DNA of 64,000 bases from Closterium sp. NIES-65 (Eukaryota > Streptophyta > Zygnematophyceae > Desmidiales > Closteriaceae), in the NCBI GenBank assembly GCA_948144175.1, contig CANXME010002003.1:329001-393000 (forward strand). Reading direction: 5' to 3'. Position numbers and translations under genes: made by a program. The notes under the pieces were generated by a model that was given only the letters and a program-made list of their open reading frames with translations, ran no database searches and was not told the origin of the DNA. This document shows, piece after piece, positions 52,283-63,600 of this stretch. The first letter of the stretch is position 1; each line of letters opens with the position of its first letter.

Positions 52283-53161
52283 AATTCAAGCAACAAGAGA
52301 CTGTGAATCGTGATAAAACCGCAGCAGTCTAGACAGAGAAATGGAAAGGTAGGCAGTGAATTTCATTGAATGCTAGAGGGAGGGCAAGGTGATGGAAATT
52401 GGAATTCCGTCACATAAGTGCTAGATTCGTGAACCAGCAGTCAACCCAGATCAACCGTACATAAGCCGACAGAACCCATTTAAGGAGGAGGCCAGATTTT
52501 TTGAAATGCCGAGCCACGTGGAGGCCTCACACCACGCTAAACGACTGTTACAAAAAGTCGACGATACTTGTACTCCCTCAATATACGAGCGTCAAACTTA
52601 CGGCGGTGTGCTCCAGGCTAATCAAACGCTATGAACGCTTTAACGTGTATCGAGAATAAAACTGCCGAGTCTGAGCTGGCACAAGCATGCGTGGCACACT
52701 CAAAGAACCACTTATCGGCCTCATCCACATCGGATCAACTCAGGGTCGGACCTGGCGTTTCCTGCCTATGATTTGGCAAGAAATTAGCACGTGCGGAAGA
52801 ACAACCCCTCATACCTTCGCATCAGGCTCGTCAAAACCCAAAGCTAAGTCAGACCTCCCCACCTTACCGAACCAAGACCCCCACAAGCTCCTCTTGGCCC
52901 TGTAACGCTGTGTGTGCATGCCAGCTCTTCCCAAAGCTTCGATTTCTCTGCTCCCTACAAGCTCACATTCAGCTCCAAATAATTTCAGTCTGTCACAACC
53001 TTGGTCTCGTGTAGGCAGGCCTTAAAGAACATCACCACCAGGCAAAACTACCTGTGAAGTGGTCTTTTCTTCTCAGGCTTTTCTTTCGTGGTTGTCCTGG
53101 TATTTTTTCTTTGGAGATTCCGGTTTCACGAGTCACGTCTCCTGTCGCTCAGCCTTGAACA
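52283..53161. promoter_or_regulatory. Divergent promoter region between DUF1995 and CBSX3-like genes
   Basis: The two start codons face away from each other across 879 bp, so both 5' UTRs and promoters lie here. I see no further gene. A CT-rich stretch at 53040-53110 precedes the CBSX3-like start. Confidence 0.6.
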
Positions 53162-54166
53162 ATGGCTTCACTTCTCCGTGTTCTTGGCAGCCGAGCGGGA
53201 GTTTCGCTGAGGGTTCGTTCAGCTGCTCCGTACAGATCGTTTACAAACACCACTAACCCAGCGGAGTCGTCAGAGGAGGAGCAGCTGCCATTCGAGCAGG
53301 CCACAATCGCAGACCTCCTGAGGGCTCGAGGAGCCGGCAATGACGGGTCGTGGCTTTGGTGCACCACGGACGATACCGTGTTCGATGCAGTGAAATCGGT
53401 GAGGTTTCTCAAGATTCGTTGTTTTTTTACCATTCTGACATGTTTTCGGTGGGAATCGCTAGCCTACGATGTCGTCTCAATGATGGATTCGTGCTCATGG
53501 TTGCAGATGACAAGCCACAACGTCGGTGCGCTTTTGGTGATGAGGCCAGACACGAGCGGGACGATCGCGGGAATTGTTACTGAAAGAGGTGAATGCGCGG
53601 AGCATGTTTACATCACCTTTCTTTGGCTGCTTGTTGTTCATTTCTCTTTCGCTGACATGCTCTCATCATGCTGAATTTGCGTCACAGATTACCTCCGGAA
53701 AATCATTGTACAGGGTCGGTCTTCGAAGACCACAAAAGTTGGCGACATCATGACTGACGAGGTATGTGCACAGAAGCTTGAAATAAGTAGTCTACTGCCA
53801 GGATGATGAGCAAGAAATCTGACATACGGTAACCATCTTATTTGTCATGACATTGCAGAATAAGCTTATCACTCTCACACCGGAGACACGGCTGCTCAAG
53901 GCCATGGAGATCATGTCGGGTGAGTAAACCATGTTCCCTGTGCAAGAAACAGCAAAGGTGACCAAACTTGAAAACCAGCAGTTTTCTGACATAAACCTTC
54001 TTGTTCTGCTCTTTATGGTACAGACAAAAGAATTCGCCACATTCCCGTGGTTGAGGGACAGAAGATGAAAGGGATGCTGAGCATTGGCGACGTGGTTGCT
54101 GCTGTCGTGGAGGAGCATCGTGAGGAGGTGAAACGGTTGAGTGAATACATCAAAGGTTCCTACTGA
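53162..54166 (+). CDS. CBS-domain-pair protein, CBSX3-like, predicted mitochondrial
   Basis: Five exons, 53162-53398, 53507-53588, 53688-53761, 53859-53919 and 54024-54166, join in frame to 198 residues, the usual length. The N-terminus (MASLLRVLGSRAGVSLRVRS) is Arg/Ser-rich without acids, like a mitochondrial presequence. Two CBS motifs follow: ATIADLLRAR and WLWCTTDDTVFDAVKSMTSH through AGIVTERDYLRKI, then KVGDIMTDENKLITLTPETR through RIRHIPVVEGQKMKGMLSIG. It ends VKRLSEYIKGSY, as Arabidopsis CBSX3 ends in a similar EFIKGKAY. CBSX3 binds adenosine nucleotides and activates o-type thioredoxin; that role is transferred by family. All introns are GT-AG and about 100 bp long. No exon copies are seen here. 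Confidence 0.93.
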
Positions 54167-54955
54167 GTCAAATATTCGAAAGGCCACCATTTACTCTCCT
54201 GTCCTCCAGCTCCTTCGACTCAGTTCTCCTAGTCAACAAGAAATTCCGTGTGAGCTAATTGATGTGTGTCGTCAGTGCAAGACTGATGTACATAAGTGTG
54301 GATTGTGTTCGGAAGCTTAATAATTTCGAACACTGGTATGGTTGCACGTAATCGGAGCTGCACGTATTAGTGAGCTGCACGCTTGGTTTGTATTGAGCCG
54401 TTAAAGCCCGAGTTCTACATGGCAATTTTCAAGTTCAGGACTCCTGAATATGAATTCGCAAAAAACCATGATTCCACCCGAAGTGGAGGATATCCGTCGC
54501 GATCCAGAGGGGAGGTTTTGCGACGTTGTTCCATGATTGGCCGGCGACAAAACCAGTCATACTGAGTAAAGGGTCGGAGGGCAATGGAGCACTGTTCACT
54601 TTCAGTAAACTTGAAAACCATGTTGTACTAAATGGCAGGCATATTGACAGCCTACGTTTACTTAGTTCACCCGTTTTTCATGCCCAAACTTTCTCCGCAT
54701 CACTCCTTTTCTCCGTAGCAGCTGTATCAGTACAGCAGCCTATTTGGTGACAAATACGAACAGCCAATCATAAAACCAGTCGGAGATGTCCCATTTATAC
54801 AATAACTAGAGAGCTCACATGCGTGCGCAGTGCGCACCCAACCGGATATAGTTACTCGCGCGACGCCAACACGTGCCTGCACGTCACAATTCCATCCACC
54901 CCCCCGGCGTCTAACCCGGGTTGCGCATCTAGACGGTCGCACGGTCGAGGGTCAA
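54167..54955. other. Spacer after the CBSX3-like gene
   Basis: It should include the 3' UTR (to about 54330). The rest has no recognisable gene or repeat. Confidence 0.55.
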
Positions 54956-54959
54956 GGAT

Positions 54960-55330
54960 ATCCCTTCCGACGGTTGCTCTCCCTTCCGCCGTAGCTCTCC
55001 CTTCCGCCGTAGCTCTCCCTTCCGCCGTAGCTCTCCCTTCCGCCCGTCGCCCTTCTTTCCCCCTCGTCGCCCTGCCTTCCGTCCGTCGCCCACCCTTGTT
55101 CCCGTCGCCCTCCCTTCCCGTCGCTCTCCCTTCCCGTCGCCCTCCCTTCCCGTCGCCCTCCCTTCCCGTCGCCCGCGCTTCTTCCCGTCGCCCTCCCTTC
55201 CCGTCGCCTTCCCTTCCCGTCGCCCGCGCTTCTTCCCGTCGCCCTCCCTTCCCGTCGCCCTCCCTTCCCGTCGCCCTCCCTTCCCGTCGCCCTCCCTTCC
55301 CGTCGCCCTCGCTTTCCCCGTCGCCCTGCC
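54960..55330. repeat. Pyrimidine-rich minisatellite, 18-bp then 16-bp units
   Basis: CCGTAGCTCTCCCTTCCG units (four) pass into CGTCGCCCTCCCTTCC units (about fifteen). Long open frames on either strand across this block arise from the repeat. Confidence 0.92.
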
Positions 55331-55454
55331 ATCCACTCCCCGTCGCCCTCGCCTTCCCTCCCGTCTCCCTTCCCATCTCGCACACTTGTCACCCTCCCTT
55401 TTCTCTCCCTACTCCCTCTTTTCCCTCCCTCCAATAATCGCCTTCCTTCCCCCA

Positions 55455-55975
55455 ACTTATACCCCTTCCCTGCTTCCCCCCATCCCCTGCCCTGCTTCCC
55501 CCCATCCTCTTGATTCTTTCCCCGTATCCCCAGCCCTGCTTCCCCCCATCCCCTTCCCTGCTTCCCCCCATCTCCTTCCCTTCTTCCCCCCATCTCCGTC
55601 CCTGCTTGCCCCCATCCCCCTCCCTGCTTCCCCCCATACCCCTCCCTGCTTCCCCCCATCCCCCTCTCTGCTTCCCCCCATACCCCTCCCTGCTTCCCCC
55701 CATCCCCTTCCCTGTTCCCCCCCATCCCCTTCCCTGCTTCCCCCCCATCCCCCTCCCTACTTCCCCCCATCCCCTTCCATGCTCCCCCCCATCCCCTTCC
55801 TTGCTTCCCCCGCATCCCCCTCCCTGCTTCCCCCCATCCCCTTCCCTGCTTCCCCCCATCCCGTTCCCTGCTTCCCCCCATCCCCTTCCCTGCTTCCCCC
55901 CATCCCCTTCCCTGCTTCCCCCCATCCCCTTCCCTGCTTCCCCCCATCCCCTTCCCTGCTCCCCCCCATAATCTC
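55455..55975 (+). repeat. 22-bp minisatellite array, pyrimidine strand on plus (about 24 units)
   Basis: The unit CCCCATCCCCTTCCCTGCTT plus two C repeats with few changes. It is the inverted partner of the array at 56985-58030. Confidence 0.92.
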
Positions 55976-56068
55976 TGCCCAGGTGTCCTTCCTATTCCTT
56001 CTGTTCCGCCCACCCTCTCCCATTCCGTTCTGCCTCCATCTCTCATTCTTCCCACCCTCTCTCTCCCT

Positions 56069-56075
56069 CCTCCCG

Positions 56076-56149
<74 letters not shown>
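56069..56149. repeat. CT dinucleotide microsatellite, about 36 units
   Basis: An uninterrupted CT run lies between the two inverted 22-bp arrays. Confidence 0.97.
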
Positions 56150-56153
<4 letters not shown>

Positions 56154-56984
56154 ACACCCGCACTATCTCTCTCCTTCCTCCCGCACTCTCACAATCCTTC
56201 CCACCACCCTCAGCCCTCCTTCCCCCCCCCCTTTGCCATGTTCCCACCTGCCCTGCCCTCCCTATCCCTACCTTTCCCTCCCTGCCCTGCGCTTCCTTTC
56301 CCCATCCCTCCTCAACCCTTTCCTTCCTTTTCATGCCTTCCCCTTCCCCCTCACTACTCACCTACCACTCTCTAGTTCCCATGCATGTGGACCCATCACT
56401 GTCTCCCCGTACACGCTTTCATCATGTGCCGTTGCTGTTGCCGTTGGTCCCTTGCACCTCACACCACCTCCCCCATGTTCCTTCACACAATTCTTTCTGC
56501 CTTCTCCATTCCCCTATTTTTCAGTGGTGAAGCAAAGGAGCAACAATTGCTAGCTGAGGCGCAGCTAGTCGATGCTTTACACCGTAACACCACCTGTTAC
56601 GTGTCTGTTGTATGCGCGCATCGTACTGTATTACTGTTGGAGATATGCATCCCAAAGGCACACTATGTGCGGTACTTTTGTTTCTGCAGTGCAAGATATT
56701 ATTCTAAGATGCATAGGCATGTACGCATGTTCTAATACTTTTGATTGTAGGCAAGGGTCAAGAGAAGCAATACATATACGATTGAACCTTTCTCAAGGCC
56801 CTGAAAAAACACAGGAACTGTAACTCTACGAGCATGGAATGGGATGATGGGTTGAGGTGAGTTGAAGTACCAGAAAAATCTTCAGTGTAGTTACTGCAAT
56901 AGCCAGGGGGAGGGAGAGAATACAAGGGATTGGGAGGGGGAACAAGAAAAAAGTCAAACAGATAGAGATTAGAAGAGTGGAGAT

Positions 56985-58030
56985 AGGGGAGACAGGGAAG
57001 AGGGTGAAGAGAAGAGAGAAGCAGGGGGGAAGAGAAAGGGGGAGATAAGACGATGGGAAAGGGGATAGGAAGAGGGGAGGAAAGGGGATAGGAAGAGGGG
57101 AGGAAAGGGAAGGAGGAGACAGGAAGAGAGTGAGAGGGAAAGAAGAATAAACCGTAGGAAAAGGAGAACATAGGGAAGAGGGAGGATAGGGAAGAGGGGA
57201 GATAGGGAAGAGGGGAGATAGGGAAGAGGGGAGATAGGGAAGAGCGGGAGAGGGAAAGCGAGAGATAGGAAGTTGTAACAAGGGGAGGAAGAGGGGGAAA
57301 CGAGGGGAACCAGGGAAGGAAACGAGGTGAAACAGAGGGGGAAATCCTGGGAAGCAAAGGGGGAAATGAGGAGAAGCAGGAGGGGGAATGAGGGGAAGCA
57401 GGTGAAAACAGGGAAAGCAGGGAGGGAAATGAGGTGAAGCAGGGAGGGAAATGAGGGGAAGCAAGGGGGGAAATGAGAGGAATCAAGGGGGGGAATCAGG
57501 GGAAGCAGGAGGGTACAAACATGGAAAGCAGGGAGAAAAATGGGGTGAAGCAGGGAGGGAAATGAGGGGAAGCAGGGGAGTAAATGAGGAGAAGCAGGGT
57601 GGAGGGGAAGCAGGAGGGATAATGAGGAAAGGCAGAACTGGAAATGAGGGGAAGGAGGGGGAAAAAACGAGGGGAAGGAGGGGGGGGAATGAGGGGAAGG
57701 AGGGGGGGGAATCAGGGGAAGCAGAGGGGGAAACAATGAGAGCAGACGGGGAAACGAGGGGAAGCAGCGGGGTAAATGAGGGGAACGAGGAGAAAGGGAA
57801 GCAAAGGGATGAATGAAGGGAAGTAGAGCAGGAAACAAGGGGAAGCAGGAGGGTAAAAATTAGGGAAATCAGGGGGGAAATAGGGGAAGCAGAGGGGAAA
57901 ACGAGAGGAAGCAGGGGAGTAAATGAGGGGAAGCAGAGGGAAGAATGAGGGGAAGCAGGCGGAGAAATGAGGGGAAGAAGGGGAGGGGAAGGAGAGGGGG
58001 AAATGAGGGGAAGGGAATGAGGAGAAGCAT
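56985..58030 (-). repeat. 22-bp minisatellite array, purine strand on plus (about 45 degenerate units)
   Basis: The unit GAAGCAGGGAGGGAAATGAG plus GG repeats. Its reverse complement matches the 55455-55975 unit at about 18 of 22 positions. Its left end (56985-57300) is more degenerate. Confidence 0.88.
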
Positions 58031-58169
58031 AGGCAAAAATAAGGGGAAGGTAACACGTGGGAATGAAAATGCAGGGAAGCGAGGGCAAGGTATGGGCAGG
58101 TGGGAGAAGTGCAGCGAGATTGGAGGCGTGAGGAGGGGCAGCGCGACGAGGGTGCTGGCGCACTGATGG

Positions 58170-58530
58170 CAGGGGATGCGCGGCGAGGTGAGCGAGGCGC
58201 GGCGAGGCGAGCGGAGGCGCGGCGAGGCGAGCGGAGGCGCGGCGAGGCGAGCGGAAGCGCTGCGAGGCGAGCGGAGGCGCGGCGAGGCAATCGGAGGCGG
58301 GGCGAGGCTAGCGGAGGCACGACGAGGCTAGCGGAGGCGCGGCGAGGCTAGCGGAGACTCGGCGAGGCGATCGGAGGCGCGGCGCCGCGAGCAGAGGCGC
58401 TGCGAGGCGAGCGGAGGCGCGGCGAGGCGAGCGGAGGAGCGGCGAGGCTTGCGGAGGTGCGGCGAGGCTTGCGGAGGTGCGGCGAGGCTAGCGGAGACGC
58501 GGCGGGGCGAGCAGCGGCGCGACTAACGAA
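58170..58530. repeat. 20-bp GC-rich minisatellite, about 18 units
   Basis: GCGGAGGCGCGGCGAGGCGA and variants repeat in tandem. Apparent Arg/Ala-rich frames are repeat products. Confidence 0.93.
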
Positions 58531-58599
58531 GGCTCCCAGGAACTGAGGGTCGGCATGACGATGGGACAGGAGGCGCGGCGAGGTGAGGCGCGACGACGA

Positions 58600-59380
58600 G
58601 AGGCGAGGCAATGGGAAGCGCGACGAGGGGAAGAGCTCGATGAGGAAGGGGAGGCTAGAATTGTAGAGCGGCTATGTATTCTACTCTTTGATGCGCTGTC
58701 GATATGTTTTTTCCTCGTATATTGTTTCTAGGCCAAAGTAGTGAGGTTGGGCTTCCACACTCCGTGGTTTCTCCTCATTCGGTTGGGTTGGTTTGTCGCA
58801 CGCTCCAACTGATGTTGAGTGACGACTACACAATCTCCTCGTTGCTCATTTCGCTTTCGCCACGCCCATCTTCCCTAAGTGAACCTTTTTCCATTTCGCC
58901 AACAAACTCAAAGCCCTTCAGTAGTTTTGGCAAAAACCATGCTCACCTCGGGCTTTAAGAGTCTTGGCCTTCCATTGAACCATGTAAATGGGGGGGGGAG
59001 ATAACCTGATCTAAGGGTGCATTCCTGTGGGGACACAAATGTCTCAATCGCTTTGTGACACACAAAAACAGCATAAGCTGTAGTGTGTCCCAATTGCGAG
59101 TCGCCTTTCTGCGACCATGACTGTATTTTTTATTGGTCAGCGTGAAACGTGCTGACGTCGCTGACGAATTGTAATCCGACTCGTCAACGTGAAAAAATCG
59201 CATGCTGCTCGAAATGTCAATGCACCTGGACAGCCTGCAGAGCCAATTTCGTGCGGGAAAAAATCCCGCGCGTCGAAACCACACCCCAGCCAAGCGGTTG
59301 AAGAAAGGGATGTACAGTCATTTGTGTCACCCAATCAAATGCGCACAACTGTACATTTCGCTTGGTCGCCTAGAGTCGCG
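58600..59380. other. Spacer before element I
   Basis: No gene, RNA or repeat is recognised in this 780-bp stretch. Confidence 0.55.
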
Positions 59381-59530
59381 TGTCAAATGTTATATATTCT
59401 TTATATTGTTAGTCTAGGCTACAGTGAGTTGCCCTCTAAAGGGTACACCACTTTAGGTCGACACTTGTATCCCTTGCCTCTCACCACTCAATCATCACTT
59501 TCGATACTTCTCCCCTAGCCTATTTTAAGA
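59381..59530 (+). repeat. 5' LTR of element I
   Basis: The start resembles the LTRs of F and H. The 3' boundary is set by the PBS; the last bases (AAGA) are not the usual CA, so it is uncertain by a few bases. Confidence 0.7.
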
Positions 59531-59599
59531 TGGTATTAGAGTAGGTTATTTAATCCCTCCCACGCTTCCGCTCCCTCCCTTAGCCAGTCCCGAGGCGCC

Positions 59600-60320
59600 C
59601 GTCCCTTAGGCCCCGTTTCGTCGCGGGTAGGACGGCCCCCGCGGGCCTTGTTTTCGTTGCGTTTAAGGGCCCCCGCGGGCCTCGTTTTTGTCGCGTTTAA
59701 GGGCTCCCGCGGGCCTCGTTTTCGTCGCGTTTAAGGGCCCCCGCGGGCCTCGTTTCGTCGCGGGTAGGACGGCCCCCGCGGGCCTCGTTTTTGTCGCGCT
59801 TAAAAGGCCCCGCTGGCCCCTCGTTTCGTCGCGCTCCAGAGGGGAATCTCTCTCCCCCCCCCCCCCCCCCCCCCACCCGCGGGCCCGCGTAGTTGTTCTT
59901 AGCCCGCAGCAGCGCGCACGTTAGCCAGCGGCAGCCGCGCACGCCACTGCAGCACGCACATTGCAGCAGCAGCGCGTGCATTGCTGCAGCAGCACGGCTA
60001 GGCAGCAGCGCGTGCATTGCAGCAGAAGCACGGCTAGGCAGCAGCGCGTGCTCCTGCAGCAGCAGCACGGCTAGGCAGAGGCTAGCCGCCGGCCACAGCT
60101 AGCCACCGGAACCTAGCCGCCAGCAGTTGGCGCCAGCTAGCACCTCCCACCCGCTCACAGCCCCTTCCAACCACTCACAGCCCCTTCCAACCGCTCACAG
60201 CCCCTTCCAACCGCTCACAGCCCCTTCCAACCGCTCACAGCCCCTTCCAACCGCTCACAGCCCCTTCCAGCCGCTCACAACCCCTTCCAGCCGCTCACAG
60301 CCCCTTCCAACCGCTCACAT
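59600..60320 (+). repeat. Tandem repeats in the leader of element I
   Basis: First, GCCCCCGCGGGCCTCGTTTT-type units of about 43 bp (59620-59830); then GCAGCAGCGCGTGCATTGCA-type units (59940-60080); then CCGCTCACAGCCCCTTCCAA, 20 bp, about nine times (60148-60320). Confidence 0.9.
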
Positions 60321-60670
60321 CCCCTTATCTCGCGCGCACACCACCTAGGACCACCCGACCTCCGTTGGTTCGTCACTCGCGTCACTCATACTCACAGTGT
60401 TTCGCACCGTCGCGGCTGGAGGCCGCTCCGCTTAGCTGTTTAGGGTAGCCTTGACGTTCGTGGTTAGCTAGGTCTCTCCTCGCTCCGCCAGCCCCTCGAA
60501 CGACTCTCTGGCTCGTCAGCCCTGCCTCCTCCAGCCGTTTACTAGAGTGGCGTTCCTAGCTCTGTTTTCCTCCGTGCTCCAGCAGTACTCCGCCGTTCTC
60601 CCTCCTGGCGCTCCGTAGGTTTCCTCCTCGTTCTTAGCTCAGCCTCTGCCGAGCTCCAGCCGCCTCTAGC

Positions 60671-63600
60671 ATGGCATCAGTCATGGAGTCTCGTCGCCTC
60701 CGTTTCGACGCGGAGGGACGCCCAATAGAGTTTAGCTCCTGGCAGCGCCAGACCACGCGCTTCCTCACCAGCCAGCGGCAGGACGGCGCCACTCTGTGGG
60801 CTCACGCGTCTGGTGCTCTACAGGCCCCCCCGTCCCCCGCCGCCTTGCCGACCGCCCCGGAGCCGACCCCTACGGCCCAGGCGGACTACGACCGTCGGGT
60901 CCTGGCCAGGGACGTGTGGCTCTCGCGTGACGCAGCCGCCGCTCTCACTCTGTCGGAGCTTCTCCCCCCGACTGAGGCCGCCCACTTTGACCCGGTGGAG
61001 ACTGCACAGGGGGTTTGGGAGGCTATTGTTGCTCGCTACTCCACCCCCTCCTCTGCCTCCCTCAGTCGCCTCCTCATGCCGTTTGTGTTTCCCGACCTAG
61101 GCTCGTTTGCGACTGTTTCCGACCTAGTGACTCACCTCCGCTCGCTTGACACCGGTTTCCGCGCTGCCTGTACCGACGCACAGCTTCTTGTTGCTCCCCC
61201 CCCCATGTGGCTCACTCTTCACTGGTTAGTCACCCGCCTCCCTGACCGCCTTGCCACTGCCCGCGACGCGCTTCTTCAGAAGCACCCCACTGAGCTCACT
61301 ATCGACCTCCTAGCGACTGCTCTAGGGACCATCGAGAGCAGTCTCCTCACCGTTGCCTCCGCCACTGATGCGGTGGCCCCCCGTCTCTTTGCGGGGTGTG
61401 CTGCCCCTCAGCTTCCCACTTTCACCGCTACCCGCGCTTCTGCTGCTGTGTCGGTCTCTGAGGACACTGCTGCCGTTTCTGCCGCAGACTGGCTGAAACG
61501 GGGCAAGAGTGGCAAGAAGGGCGGGAAGGGGGGAGGTGGGGGTGGTGGAGGCGGCGGTGGAGGTGGCACTGGAGGTGGGAGCGGCGGTGGTGGCGGAGGC
61601 GGCGGCGGCGGCGGCTGCGGCGGCGGTGGTGCACCAGGGGGAGGGGGCCTTGGAGGAGGTGCAGGACAGACATGCCCACCCACAGGTGGTGGCCTGCCCG
61701 GCGGGGGCGTTGCCCCCCAGCAGCAGCAGCCACAGCAGCACCAGCCACAGCAGGGACAGCAGCAGCAGCTGGGACAGCAGCAGCAGCAGGCACCGCAGCA
61801 GTTCCAGCAGTGGGGGCCCCCACTGCAGTGGGGTCCGCAGCAGCACTGGGGTCCCCCGCCGCAGTGGGGTCCGGGAGGCCCTGGGAGCACCGTCCGCAGC
61901 AGCAGCTCTTCCAGCTGGGCCCCTCGCCCCCCTCGCCGTGACGCTGGCCCCTGCACCCACTGGTGCGTCACCGGGCCGGGCAGCCCCTGTCTCTGTGGTC
62001 GCGACGACCACTCTGCCGCGCGGTGCTTCCGCCGCCTCGACGACCTCTACCGGGCTCGTTGGGGCCCTCTGGCGGTCACGCCTCGCTGGTCTCGTCTGTT
62101 AGCCCGTAAGATTGATGTCTTTGATCTGTCCATGGACGATGCGCGTCAGCATGCTTTGTATATTGATGCTGACTATAGTGCTGATGGATCTGTGTACTCG
62201 CGTGTTCGTAGGTTAGCCTGCTTGCCTCCCGCTAGGGTAGCATTGTGCCTGTCTAGCTTAGGTGCTTGTGTTGTTGCTCTAGGTGCTTGTGTAGCGACTG
62301 AGTCAGGTGACCCTCCGGCTGAGGCCTCTCTGTCGTTCACGCTGGACTCGGGCGCGTCTCAGTGCTTCTTCCGCGACCACACGACCCTTACACCACTCCT
62401 CACCCCTGTGTCGGTGGCTCTGGCTGATCCCACCTCTGGACCAGCCGTTGCGCGCAGCTCCACCACCCTCCCCTGCCCTGTGGTCCCCTCTGGTGTCCTG
62501 CGCGGCCTCCACATCCCCTCGTTCACTCGGAACTTGGTGGGTGTTGGATACCTCCAGGACAGGGGGATCACGGTTACCTTCGTGGGGGGTGGACGGACTG
62601 CAGTCTGTACAGACGCTACCACAGGTGCTGTTCTGGCCACGTTCACCCGGGAGCCCCGCTCCGGTCTCTACGTCCTCCACACCGAGCGCTCCCCGGTCGC
62701 GTCCTCCCCTCAGGTCGTTGCGTCCCCTTCGGCCCAGGTCCCCAGTCCAGTTGCTGTGTCTAGTCAGGCAGTAGTGTCCGGTCCGGACGCTGTGTCCAGT
62801 CCCGTCGCTGCGTCGTGCTCCTGTCGCTCTCTCACCCACCGCACCGTCCTGTGGCACCACCGCCTTGGCCACCCGTCGCTCCCTCGCCTACGTAGCATGC
62901 TCAGCCAGGGACTCGTCTCAGGTCTCCCACGCACCTTCCCGTCGCTCCCTCTCTCGCCTGCCCCTCCTTGCTCTCCGTGCGCCGCCGGTCGCTTACGCGC
63001 CACTCCCCACTCCTCCTCCCTTCGTCCGGCCACCGCTCCCTTCGAGACTCTCCACTTGGACGTCCGGGGCCCTGCCCCGACGCAGGGGTCTGGAAGGGAG
63101 CGTTACTTTCTGGTGGTCGTCGACGACTTCTCCAGGTACACCACAGTGTTCCCTCTTGCGAAGAAGTCCGAGGTGACTGCTACGCTGATCAGGTGGCTTC
63201 TAGCCACTGAGGGCACTCGTGGTCGTCGAGTCAGTTGTCTCCACTCCGACCGTGGGGGCGAGTTTCGCTCCGGCATTCTCGGCGGATTCTGCAGCGAACA
63301 GGGCATCACCCAGTCCTGGACGCTGCCAGAGTCCCCACAGCAGAATGGGGTTGTTGAGCGCCGCATAGGCTTGGTCATGGACATCGCCCGCACGTCCATG
63401 ATCCATGCCCGTGCGCCCCATTTTCCGTGGCCTCACGCGGTTCGCTACGCCGCACACCAGTTGAACCTCCAGCCGCGTGTCTCGCGGCCCGAGGCTTCAC
63501 CGACCAGTCTTTGGACTGGTTCCCCTGGTGTTGGGTCGGCCTTTCGAGTCTGGGGCTGCCTTGCGCTTGTTCGCGACACCTCCGCGGACAAGCTCTCGGC

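Noticed and set aside
54952-56375. Long open frames on both strands, Gly/Lys/Arg-rich on minus and Pro/Ser-rich on plus
   Set aside because: They are simple translations of the 16- to 22-bp minisatellites; stops are absent because of the repeat composition and no family is recognisable.
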